Source: Pseudomonadota bacterium
GTDB taxonomy: Bacteria > Pseudomonadota > Gammaproteobacteria > Steroidobacterales > Steroidobacteraceae
Reading direction: 5' to 3'
NCBI GenBank assembly: GCA_023428645.1
Contig: JAEYXD010000010.1
Span: 1-64,000 of the forward strand
Length of the DNA: 64,000 bases
The position numbers and the translations under genes are program-made. Shown piece after piece: positions 34,873 to 42,218 of this stretch (its first letter is position 1; the number at the start of each line of letters is the position of its first letter). A model generated the notes under the pieces. That model was given only the letters and a program-made list of their open reading frames with translations, had not been told where the DNA came from and did no database searches.

Positions 34873-37587
34873 TCACGCGCCCTGTAGCGCCTGGCTGATA
34901 CCCGTGACGGAAGCCAGCAGCGCCGCGAGCAAGTCCTTGTCCTCGCGCCCACCGGCCCGCCAACGCTGCAGCAGATCGACTTGCACGAGATGCATCGGAT
35001 CGATGTACGGGCTGCGCAGGCGAATGGAGCGCTGAATCGTCGGCTCACCGTCCAGCAGTCGCGCACAGCCTTTCAACCGCAGCACGTACTCCTTCGTCAG
35101 CTCGTATTCCGCGCGCAACAGCGGCGTAAACCTGCGGTACTCAGGAGCGACGAGCGTGGCGTAGAACGCGGCGATGTCCAGGTCCGCCCGCGCCAGCGAC
35201 AGTTCGATTTCATCGAGCAAATTCTCGAAGAAATACCAACCGCCATACATTTCGCGCAGCGTGTCGCAGCCGACGCTTGCACTCGCCTTCGCGAGTGCGC
35301 TGCCGGCGCCGAACCAGCCCGGCAGCATGTAGCGCGATTGCGACCACGCGTGCGTCCAGGGAATCGAACGCAGCGCGGCGACCCCGCTGCGCGCGACACG
35401 CGTCGACGGCCGCGAGCCGATCTGCATGCGCTCGATGATGTCGATCGGCGTCGCTTGCCTGAAGAACGCATAGAACTCCGGGTCCTCGTGCACGGTGGCG
35501 CGGTAGACGCGCGCGCTTTCCGCCGCCAGCGTCTCCATCACGTCCCGCCAGCCCGGTTCGACCCGTTCGGCTGGCATCACGCCGCTGCTCGCGAGCGACA
35601 GCGCATTGAACGCCTGCTCGAAGATGCGCAGCGCGATCGGGCGGAGTCCGTATTTTTCCTTGATGAGCTCTCCGGCTTCGGTAATGCGCAGCCTGCCGCG
35701 GCGCGCATCATCGGGCCCCGTGCGCACGAGCACTTCCGTCCGCCCGCCGCCGCGATCGAGCCCGCCCGCCTGACCATGAAACAGCGTCAAGTCGATGTCG
35801 GCGCGCTTCGCCGCCGCCAGCAGCGCTTCTTGCGCGCGGCGCACCAACCACCGCGAGCGCATGAACCCCGTGTCCTTGTTGCTCGCCGAGTAGCCGATCA
35901 TCACGTACTGGTGATTGCCTCGATGCAGCAGATGACGGCGATACAGCGGCTCCGCAAGGAGCTGCTCGAAGACGTCGCCGCAGCGCTCCAGGGCCTCCGC
36001 CGATTCGAACAAGGGCGCGACGTCGACCGGCACATCGCCGGAGCGGCGATCGGCGGTATCGGCCCAGCGGGCGAGGACGAGCACCGACAGAATGTCATCG
36101 GCGCCGCGCGTGGAGCTCACGACGTACGGACCGATCGCATCGGAGCCATAGCGGTGCCGGCAGTGCGCGAGCGCTTCGAACACCCATAGCGTGCGCTTGC
36201 CCGTCGCATCGAGAACCGTCGCGGGGCCTTCGTCCTTCGCGAGCACTTCACGCACGCGCGCCAGGCGTTCCGCGGCGGATTTGGTCTGCCACTCTGGATC
36301 GCCGAGCCCTTGACCGATCACGCCGCGATGAATGCTCGAGTTCTGGCGGATGTCCAATGTCGCGAGATGAAAGCCGAACGTGTGAATTCGCCGCAGCAAG
36401 CGTTTGACCTGGAACAGGCCCGCATGCTCGCCCTTGTTCGCCGCCAGGCTGTGCGCCACGAGGTTCACGTCCTCGAGAAATTCCGTCGCGGACTCGTATT
36501 GGTGCTGCCGGCCTTCGTACGTCGATCGCAGCCGTTCCAGCACCTGCCCCAGGAACACGCGGTACGGCATGCGGTCGTGTCGCGCCGGGGTCAGTGTGTT
36601 CGCGCCGGGCAGCAGGACCATGTAGTGATCGATGCGCGCTTGCAGCTCGGGCGTGATCGCCACGCGCGTCGCGCTTTGCGACAACGCTTCCTGCAGCTGC
36701 TGGCACTCGAGAAAGTAGTTGTTGACGATGAGCTGGTGATGACGCGCGAGCGTCTCGCGAATGGTCTTCGCGTGTACGTCGGGATTGCCGTCCATGTCGC
36801 CGCCGACCCACGAACCGAAGCGCAGGATTTCGGGCAGCTCCATGCCTTGCGCATCGGGCCCGTAGACTTTCTCCAGCATCACGGCGACTTCCTCGTAGAA
36901 GACCGGCACGATCTGGAACAGGATTTCGGCGATGAAGAACAGCACGTGCTCGCGCTCGTCCGCGACGGTGAGCCGCTCGCGCGAATTCTCGGCCGTCTGC
37001 CATCCCGAGGTGATCTCGGCGCGGACGCGTTGCCAGATCGTGCGCGTCTCCATTGCGTTCGGCGCGAGCCCCAGGCGGGCCAGCAGCAACTGCGCGACTT
37101 TTTGCTGCTTGCGCAGGAGCGTTCGCCGCGTGGATTCCGTCGGATGCGCGGTCAGCACCGGCTCGATCCACAGCTCGAGCAGGAGCCTGCGGACGTCGGC
37201 GAGCGTGAGGCCCTTCGATTTCAGCTTCACGAGCGCGTCCTCGATGCCGCTCGGCTGACTCGCGCCCTCGTTCATGTATTGGCGGCGGCGACGGATGCGA
37301 TGCACCTTCTCCGCCATGTTCACCATCTCGAACCAGGTGGAGAACGAGCGCACGAGATCGCGCGACAGGTCGGCGGAGATGCCGCGGATGATCTCCATCA
37401 GCTGCGCCGTACCCTCGGCTTCGCCCTCGCGCCGTGCGATCGCGGCGTGCCGGATCTTCTCGACGACTTCGAACAAGGCATCGCCGCCCTGCTCGCGAAT
37501 CACCTCGCCCACGAGCGCGCCGAGCATGTGCACGTCTTCGCGCAACTCGGCGTCTTTAGCAGGAAAAAACAGGTCGTGGCGAGGCAT
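34873..37587 (-). CDS. ppc: phosphoenolpyruvate carboxylase
   Basis: The protein has 904 residues, normal for the bacterial enzyme. The catalytic His region is VLTAHPTESTRRTLLRKQ (near residue 145). Others visible are RFGSWVGGDMDGNP, VMIGYSASNKDTGF, the glycine-rich FHGQAGGLDRGGGRTE variant of the second active-site loop, and SIPWTHAWSQSRYMLPGWFG. It fixes bicarbonate onto PEP to form oxaloacetate, refilling the TCA cycle. It also competes for the PEP that drives the GlcNAc PTS upstream. Confidence 0.95.
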   Translation of the reverse strand: MPRHDLFFPAKDAELREDVHMLGALVGEVIREQGGDALFEVVEKIRHAAIARREGEAEGTAQLMEIIRGISADLSRDLVRSFSTWFEMVNMAEKVHRIRRRRQYMNEGASQPSGIEDALVKLKSKGLTLADVRRLLLELWIEPVLTAHPTESTRRTLLRKQQKVAQLLLARLGLAPNAMETRTIWQRVRAEITSGWQTAENSRERLTVADEREHVLFFIAEILFQIVPVFYEEVAVMLEKVYGPDAQGMELPEILRFGSWVGGDMDGNPDVHAKTIRETLARHHQLIVNNYFLECQQLQEALSQSATRVAITPELQARIDHYMVLLPGANTLTPARHDRMPYRVFLGQVLERLRSTYEGRQHQYESATEFLEDVNLVAHSLAANKGEHAGLFQVKRLLRRIHTFGFHLATLDIRQNSSIHRGVIGQGLGDPEWQTKSAAERLARVREVLAKDEGPATVLDATGKRTLWVFEALAHCRHRYGSDAIGPYVVSSTRGADDILSVLVLARWADTADRRSGDVPVDVAPLFESAEALERCGDVFEQLLAEPLYRRHLLHRGNHQYVMIGYSASNKDTGFMRSRWLVRRAQEALLAAAKRADIDLTLFHGQAGGLDRGGGRTEVLVRTGPDDARRGRLRITEAGELIKEKYGLRPIALRIFEQAFNALSLASSGVMPAERVEPGWRDVMETLAAESARVYRATVHEDPEFYAFFRQATPIDIIERMQIGSRPSTRVARSGVAALRSIPWTHAWSQSRYMLPGWFGAGSALAKASASVGCDTLREMYGGWYFFENLLDEIELSLARADLDIAAFYATLVAPEYRRFTPLLRAEYELTKEYVLRLKGCARLLDGEPTIQRSIRLRSPYIDPMHLVQVDLLQRWRAGGREDKDLLAALLASVTGISQALQGA

Positions 37588-37679
37588 GAAGAGAGGGTCC
37601 GGCCGCGCAGTGCACGGCGCTAACCATTAGCGGAAAGGCGCGGAGTCTACCCCCAAACAACAAGGCTTCAACCGACTCC

Positions 37680-37703
37680 CCCTCCCCCGCTTGCGGGGGA
37701 GGG
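37680..37703. repeat. dispersed CCCTCCCCCGC palindrome, copy 3
   Basis: Arms CCCTCCCCCGC (37680-37690) and GCGGGGGAGGG (37693-37703) are separated by TT. It lies upstream of ppc. The two arms are identical in sequence to those at 27085. Confidence 0.75.
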
Positions 37704-37769
37704 CTAGGGGTGGGGGCCTCTTCGTCCAGGAAATCCGTAAATTTCAGGGGAAAACGCGGCTCTCCCGCC

Positions 37770-38099
37770 CTAGGCCGTCGCCTGAATCGTGCGAGCGTAG
37801 GCGGCGTGTAAGAGCGCCTCGATCGTCTTTTCCGCGCGGGGCGCGAGCAGCAGCCGCAGGGTGACGTCGTCGGCGGGTCGGGCCGGATCGTCGATCAGCA
37901 CCTGCTCGATGAAGCGCGTGATCCGATGCTGGATCTCGTTGATGAAGCGCAGCTTCGGGGCATCGATGTCCTGATCGCCCGTTGGGCTGTAGAAATTCCG
38001 CGCCTCGAGCGTCAGCTCGTACATGAACCGCGCCAGGAAGCGCGACTGTTCGAGCGCCGACAGATCCCTGAAATGCTGGATTTCCGAGTCGATGTTCAT
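37770..38099 (-). CDS. conserved-looking cytoplasmic protein of unknown function, 109 residues
   Basis: ATG 38099 (MNIDSEIQHFRDLSALEQ) has GGGAGGT five bases upstream. The product is helical and charged, with no signal peptide or membrane segment (FLARFMYELTLEARNFY, FINEIQHRITRFIEQVL). I do not recognise a family with confidence. It follows the TonB-like gene in the same direction after a 147-base gap, so it may be the last gene of that operon or separate. Confidence 0.7.
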   Translation of the reverse strand: MNIDSEIQHFRDLSALEQSRFLARFMYELTLEARNFYSPTGDQDIDAPKLRFINEIQHRITRFIEQVLIDDPARPADDVTLRLLLAPRAEKTIEALLHAAYARTIQATA

Positions 38100-38246
38100 G
38101 CCGACCTCCCGGACTCGATCATTGCGGGGATCCTTTTCGGACTGCAACCAAGAGCCGTCAAACGGATACCGGCAGCGGATGGACGGCGGCCTTGCGCATT
38201 CTGTCGCATGGCGAAGGCCGCCATGCGAGGAAGGCCGCCCCGCGGG

Positions 38247-39170
38247 TCATGAAGGGAAGAAGTCGATCGGCTTCGTCACGGTGATCGAGCCGACGTCCTT
38301 CGCCTCGAAACGGAACTGCTTGATGCGAGCGACGAGACGGCGTTCGAGCTCGGGATCGTTGAGCTCGCTGGACACGACTTCGCAGCGCGTGATCGAGCCG
38401 TCCGGCCCGATCGTCAGCTCGAGCACGAGCTTGCCGCGCAAATCCGGCTTCTCGCGCAGGGCGCGGGTGTAGATCGAATGGATCGCACCCTTGTTGCGGT
38501 CGAAGATCAGCGCAATCTCCTCTTCGCTGCGCGTCGCCTTGTTGCTGCCGGCGCCGCGACGCACGCCGTCCTCGGCCTGCTTCTCCAACACCGCGGAAGT
38601 CACCTGCGTCGTGTTGTGACCGCTCAGGGAACCGGCACCGCTGCCGTAACCTCGGCTCAATGCGGCCGTGTTGATGCCGCCGCTGCTCGCGCCGACTTTC
38701 GATGTCAGCAGCGAACGCTCCGAGCTCGTCTGCTCGCCGACCTTGCCCGTGAGATTGCTCGCCTGCGCGGCCTTCTCCAGCACGGCGTTGTCGCGCAGGT
38801 CCGCGAGCTGATCCTGCAGCTTGAGCAAGCCGGACTGCTGCGCCTTCTCGCGCGCATCCGCCACTTTCGGCTGCGGCTTCGGCTCGGGTTTCGGCTCGAC
38901 CTTCAGCGGCTCGGGCGGCTTTTCTTCCACTTTCGGCGGCGGCGGTGGGGGCGGCGGCGCCTGCCTCTCGATGACGAGCCGCACGATTCGATCGGGAATC
39001 TCAGGTCCCTGAACCTGCGTCTTGTCCGGCACCGGCAGCAGCGGGATCGACACGGCGCAGACGGCGAAGATCGCGAACGCGATCGTCATGATCTTGCGGA
39101 AGCGCGCCTCGATCTCCTCGGTCGGCGACCAGGGCAGTTCGTATTGGCGATAGAACGGTGCGAGTGTCAT
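38247..39170 (-). CDS. TonB-like energy transducer, AgmX/PglI C-terminal type
   Basis: The product is 307 residues. A cytoplasmic N-terminus (1-26) precedes one membrane helix (~27-49, IMTIAFAIFAVCAVSIPLLPV). A Pro/Lys/Glu-rich periplasmic spacer follows (eight prolines at ~72-79, then EPKPEPKPQPK), a helical stretch, and a TonB-like C-terminal domain (IALIFDRNKGAIHSIYTRAL, GKLVLELTIGPDGSIT). This C-terminal type is found in Myxococcus AgmX and PglI. It would couple the ExbB/ExbD motor to periplasmic or outer-membrane parts, here probably the TPR proteins of the operon. Confidence 0.85.
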   Translation of the reverse strand: MTLAPFYRQYELPWSPTEEIEARFRKIMTIAFAIFAVCAVSIPLLPVPDKTQVQGPEIPDRIVRLVIERQAPPPPPPPPKVEEKPPEPLKVEPKPEPKPQPKVADAREKAQQSGLLKLQDQLADLRDNAVLEKAAQASNLTGKVGEQTSSERSLLTSKVGASSGGINTAALSRGYGSGAGSLSGHNTTQVTSAVLEKQAEDGVRRGAGSNKATRSEEEIALIFDRNKGAIHSIYTRALREKPDLRGKLVLELTIGPDGSITRCEVVSSELNDPELERRLVARIKQFRFEAKDVGSITVTKPIDFFPS

Positions 39171-39183
39171 GCGCTGCGCTCCG

Positions 39184-39771
39184 TCATCGTGTCAATTGCG
39201 CCGTGCGCGCGGGCAGGCGCGGCTGCGCCGTTGCGCTGGCGGTGACCGGCGTGGCGCTGAGCGCCGGCGCCGATTGCTGCAGATCGCTCTCCACGACGGC
39301 GAGCGAGACCTTGCCGTACTCCGCATCGGTGCACGTCGCCATGACCTTGCGCAGCACGCTGTAAGGCGTCGTGCGATCGCCGAGGATCGTCACCTCGCGA
39401 TCCTTGATGTCCTGTTTGGCCGCATCCTGCAGCACCGTATCCGCCTGCGCTTGCAGCGCTGCCTTCAGCGGTTGGATGACCGGGTCCGTCGCGTTCGCGA
39501 CTTCCTCGACGGTCGCGACCAGGCGTCCATCGACGAGCACCTCGCCCTTCGTGATCATGACGACGACGCTCGGCCGCGGCTTCTTGTCCGCGATCGATTC
39601 CGGAATGGAGATGTTCTTCGTGTTCGGCAGCAGCTCGACGTCCGAGGTGTGCACGAGCAGGAACACGACGAGGATCATCAGCATGTCGATGAACGGCACG
39701 AGCGTCATGTGATTCGCGCCGTGCGCCGCATGCCCGCGCTTGCGATGCCGCTTGATGCGATAGGACTTCAT
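39184..39771 (-). CDS. ExbD/TolR-like motor protein, second copy
   Basis: The protein has 195 residues from ATG 39771, which overlaps the first exbD's stop (ATGA). A basic N-terminus precedes one membrane helix with the protonatable Asp29 (TLVPFIDMLMILVVFLLV). The periplasmic domain has VVVMITKGEVLVDGR and ILGDRTTPYSVLRKVMATC. Its C-terminal ~25 residues are an Ala/Pro-rich tail absent from ordinary ExbD. Two ExbD-like proteins with one ExbB recall the AglRQS set of Myxococcus. Confidence 0.88.
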   Translation of the reverse strand: MKSYRIKRHRKRGHAAHGANHMTLVPFIDMLMILVVFLLVHTSDVELLPNTKNISIPESIADKKPRPSVVVMITKGEVLVDGRLVATVEEVANATDPVIQPLKAALQAQADTVLQDAAKQDIKDREVTILGDRTTPYSVLRKVMATCTDAEYGKVSLAVVESDLQQSAPALSATPVTASATAQPRLPARTAQLTR

Positions 39772-40271
39772 GTCGGCGCGTCTCCCACGGAGACGTCCGG
39801 GAACAGCTCTCCCATGCCCCACTGCGAGCCGGGCACCTGGAACACGCGCACGGTGTCCATGACCTTCACGAGCGTCTCATATTGAATGTCCTGCTCGAGA
39901 AGGATCGTCGCGTCCGTCTTCTCGGGATACTTCGACTTCACGAGTTGCAGGTACTCGGACAGTGCCTTGAGATCGTACGACTCGCCCGCGAGCGGCACCG
40001 TGCGCAGCACGCCGGTGCCGCGGTCGGAAACCTCGATGCCCGTCTTGCGGATGATGACTTCGAGATTCAGCCCCTGCGGCAGGTCGGGCACCGCGGCGTC
40101 CGCGCCCGGCAAGTTCAGCTCGAGGATGTTCGTCTTCGTGAACACCGCGCTGAAGATCAGGAAGAACACGAGGATGATCATCATGTCGACCATCGGGACG
40201 ACATTGATCTCGTGCCGCCCGCGATAGCGCGCGTGATTGCGCCGTACGCGGCCCGCGACTTTGGAAGCCAT
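39768..40271 (-). CDS. ExbD/TolR-like motor protein, first copy
   Basis: The protein has 167 residues. The single membrane helix has Asp29 (INVVPMVDMMIILVFFLIFS). The periplasmic domain includes LNLPGADAAVPDLPQGLNLEV and ILLEQDIQYETLVKVMDTVR. It would form the stator's proton channel with the ExbB-like protein encoded 30 bases upstream. Confidence 0.9.
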   Translation of the reverse strand: MASKVAGRVRRNHARYRGRHEINVVPMVDMMIILVFFLIFSAVFTKTNILELNLPGADAAVPDLPQGLNLEVIIRKTGIEVSDRGTGVLRTVPLAGESYDLKALSEYLQLVKSKYPEKTDATILLEQDIQYETLVKVMDTVRVFQVPGSQWGMGELFPDVSVGDAPT

Positions 40272-40301
40272 GGTTGAGCCCTGTGTCGCTAGGTGAGGCG
40301 A

Positions 40302-40997
40302 TCAGGCCATGCCGTGCGCAGGACGGCCCCGCGGCGCAACGGCGGCGGGCTCGCTGTCGGCCTCCTGCCGGCGCTCGACGACCGAGTTCAGGAATTTCAC
40401 GTTCGCGATTTCGAGGCTGTCGATCAGCTTCGTCGTCTTCGCTTCCAGGAACATGTGCGCGAGCAGCAGCGTGATCGCAACGAACAAGCCCGAAGCCGTG
40501 TTGTTCATGGCGACCGAAATGCTCGCGGCCAGCAAGCTGGCCTTCTCCGCCGGATTCGCGGTCGCGATCGAGGCGAACGCCGCGATCAGGCCGATGACCG
40601 TGCCCAACAGACCGACGAGCATGCCGATGTTCGCGAGCGCCTGCAGATACGGCGTGCGCTTCTCGATGCGCGGGATCACTTCGAGCAGGCTTTCGTCCAT
40701 GGCCTTTTCGATGTCGTCGCGCCGGCGCGCGCCGGCGATGCGGGCGATGCCGTAGTTCAGCGCCGTGGCGATCGATGCGCTGGACTGCTGAGTGATCGCG
40801 ACGACCTGCTTGAAGTTGCCGTTCGCGATCAGCGGCGCGACCTGATTCCACACGCGCCGATTGCTCGTCGTCTCGGCGGTCAAGAAGATGAAGCGCTCGA
40901 TCGCGATGCCGACACCGACGACGAAGATCGCGACGAGCAGATACAGAAAGGGACCGCCTTCCTGAAAGAAGTTGATCACGTAGTCAAAGAAGCTCAT
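40302..40997 (-). CDS. ExbB/TolQ/MotA-family motor protein
   Basis: The protein has 231 residues. AGGAG lies nine bases before the ATG. Three membrane helices are visible: ~17-37 (FLYLLVAIFVVGVGIAIERF), ~128-150 (ANIGMLVGLLGTVIGLIAAF) and ~165-190 (VAMNNTASGLFVAITLLLAHMF). The second and third carry the family's conserved TPYLQALANIGMLVGLLGTV and NTASGLFVAI blocks. It uses the proton gradient with the two ExbD-like proteins. An 84-base gap before it could hold an extra promoter. Confidence 0.92.
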   Translation of the reverse strand: MSFFDYVINFFQEGGPFLYLLVAIFVVGVGIAIERFIFLTAETTSNRRVWNQVAPLIANGNFKQVVAITQQSSASIATALNYGIARIAGARRRDDIEKAMDESLLEVIPRIEKRTPYLQALANIGMLVGLLGTVIGLIAAFASIATANPAEKASLLAASISVAMNNTASGLFVAITLLLAHMFLEAKTTKLIDSLEIANVKFLNSVVERRQEADSEPAAVAPRGRPAHGMA

Positions 40998-41081
40998 CGA
41001 CTTGACTCCTATTCAAGCTTGGGCGGTGCGAGTTACGCGCGGTGGACAAAGTTGCGTGACATAAACAGTGAATACTGCGAC

Positions 41082-41483
41082 CTACTTCTCAGGTCGTGCA
41101 GCAGGCGAGGCGGCTGGCGCGTCGTCGCCAGCCACCGCCTCGTAATAGGTCACTTCTCGACGAAAAACGTCACGATCGACTGGCGTCAGAACTTCGTCGA
41201 GCAGGGAGTTGAAGGGCTGCGCCGGCAGATCGCCGAGATCCGCCTTTTTCCACGGCACGATGTAGAGCACCTTCGGCAGCTCGCGATTGCCCGTCACGAC
41301 CGTCGTGTCGAGATCGAGACGATCGGCGCGCGCCGTCTGGCGGACGGCGGGGTTCGCGTCGGTCGCCGGTGCGGCAGGCGCAGCCGTCGCGGTGTTCTCT
41401 CCAACGGGCGGCGCGGGCTCGGCGGCGAAGGCGCTGCACGCCACGCTGATGCCGATCAAAACAGCCAGTCGTGTCACGCTCAT
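41082..41483 (-). CDS. small exported protein of the ExbB/TPR operon
   Basis: ATG 41483 overlaps the TPR lipoprotein's stop. The 133-residue product has a signal peptide (MSVTRLAVLIGISVACSAFA), an Ala/Pro-rich linker, and a compact C-terminal part (TTVVTGNRELPKVLYIVPWKK then DVFRREVTYYEAVAG). I do not recognise the fold. Its place just before exbB suggests a periplasmic accessory of the motor. Confidence 0.8.
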   Translation of the reverse strand: MSVTRLAVLIGISVACSAFAAEPAPPVGENTATAAPAAPATDANPAVRQTARADRLDLDTTVVTGNRELPKVLYIVPWKKADLGDLPAQPFNSLLDEVLTPVDRDVFRREVTYYEAVAGDDAPAASPAARPEK

Positions 41484-42217
41484 GACCCTGCTCCCGTGGC
41501 GCGCTGCGCGCTCTCGAGGCGCACCTTCAATTCCTTCACCCACGCGCCGACCCTTTCGTCGGGCGCGGACGTCAATGCCAGATAGCGTTCGAACGCTTCG
41601 AGCGCGCGTTGCGGCTGCTGCAGGTACAGATCACACAGCACGCCGAGATTCAGATGCGCGTTCGCGTAGTTCGGGTCGATCTGCACCGCCCGCGTATACG
41701 CCTGCTCCGCGGCATCGAACCGACCCTGCCGGCGGTACACGATGCCAAGCTGGTTGTGCGCGGCGGCGTTGTCGGGCTTGCGCTCGATCGCCGACTTCAA
41801 GCTCTGCTCCGCCTCCGGGAGCTTGCCCGCCTTGGCTTGCAGAATCGCGAGATTGACGAGCGGCCCGGAATACGACGGATAGGCAGTGCTCAATGCACGA
41901 AACGCCTGTTCGGCTGCATCGACATTGCCGGCGGTCAACATCGCCACGGCATTGTCGAACTGTTGCACCGCTTCAGGCGTCAGCGGCGGCTCGGCGATGG
42001 CGGGCCCGCCGGGCGTCGCCTGTGCAGTCGGCGCCGTGCTCGACGATGCGACCTCGCGCGCGGCGGGTGCGCCTTCGAGCGGATACGTCTGCGCGCCCGC
42101 CGGCTCGGACTGCGCGGGCGGAGCGGGCTGCCTCGCGCTCGATTCGGGCCGCGGGCCGCTCGAGCCGCACGCGGTCAGCGTCAGAATGATCGCGGCGCAT
42201 GGCGCCTGCCGCAGCAT
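41480..42217 (-). CDS. TPR lipoprotein of the envelope machine
   Basis: ATG 42217 follows the previous stop by one base (TGACATG). The 245-residue product starts MLRQAPCAAIILTLTACGSS, a lipoprotein signal with lipobox LTAC. A Pro/Ala/Ser-rich linker (to ~80) precedes four or so TPR units (NAVAMLTAGNVDAAEQAFR, LAILQAKAGKLPEAEQSLK, LGIVYRRQGRFDAAEQAYTRAV, LGVLCDLYLQQPQRALEAFE). It is probably a scaffold anchored in the outer or inner membrane. Confidence 0.88.
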   Translation of the reverse strand: MLRQAPCAAIILTLTACGSSGPRPESSARQPAPPAQSEPAGAQTYPLEGAPAAREVASSSTAPTAQATPGGPAIAEPPLTPEAVQQFDNAVAMLTAGNVDAAEQAFRALSTAYPSYSGPLVNLAILQAKAGKLPEAEQSLKSAIERKPDNAAAHNQLGIVYRRQGRFDAAEQAYTRAVQIDPNYANAHLNLGVLCDLYLQQPQRALEAFERYLALTSAPDERVGAWVKELKVRLESAQRATGAGS

Positions 42218-42218
42218 G

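Noticed and set aside
38247..41483. Standard Tol-Pal system
   Set aside because: There are two ExbD/TolR-like genes and an AgmX-type TonB protein, and no TolA, TolB or Pal in the cluster.
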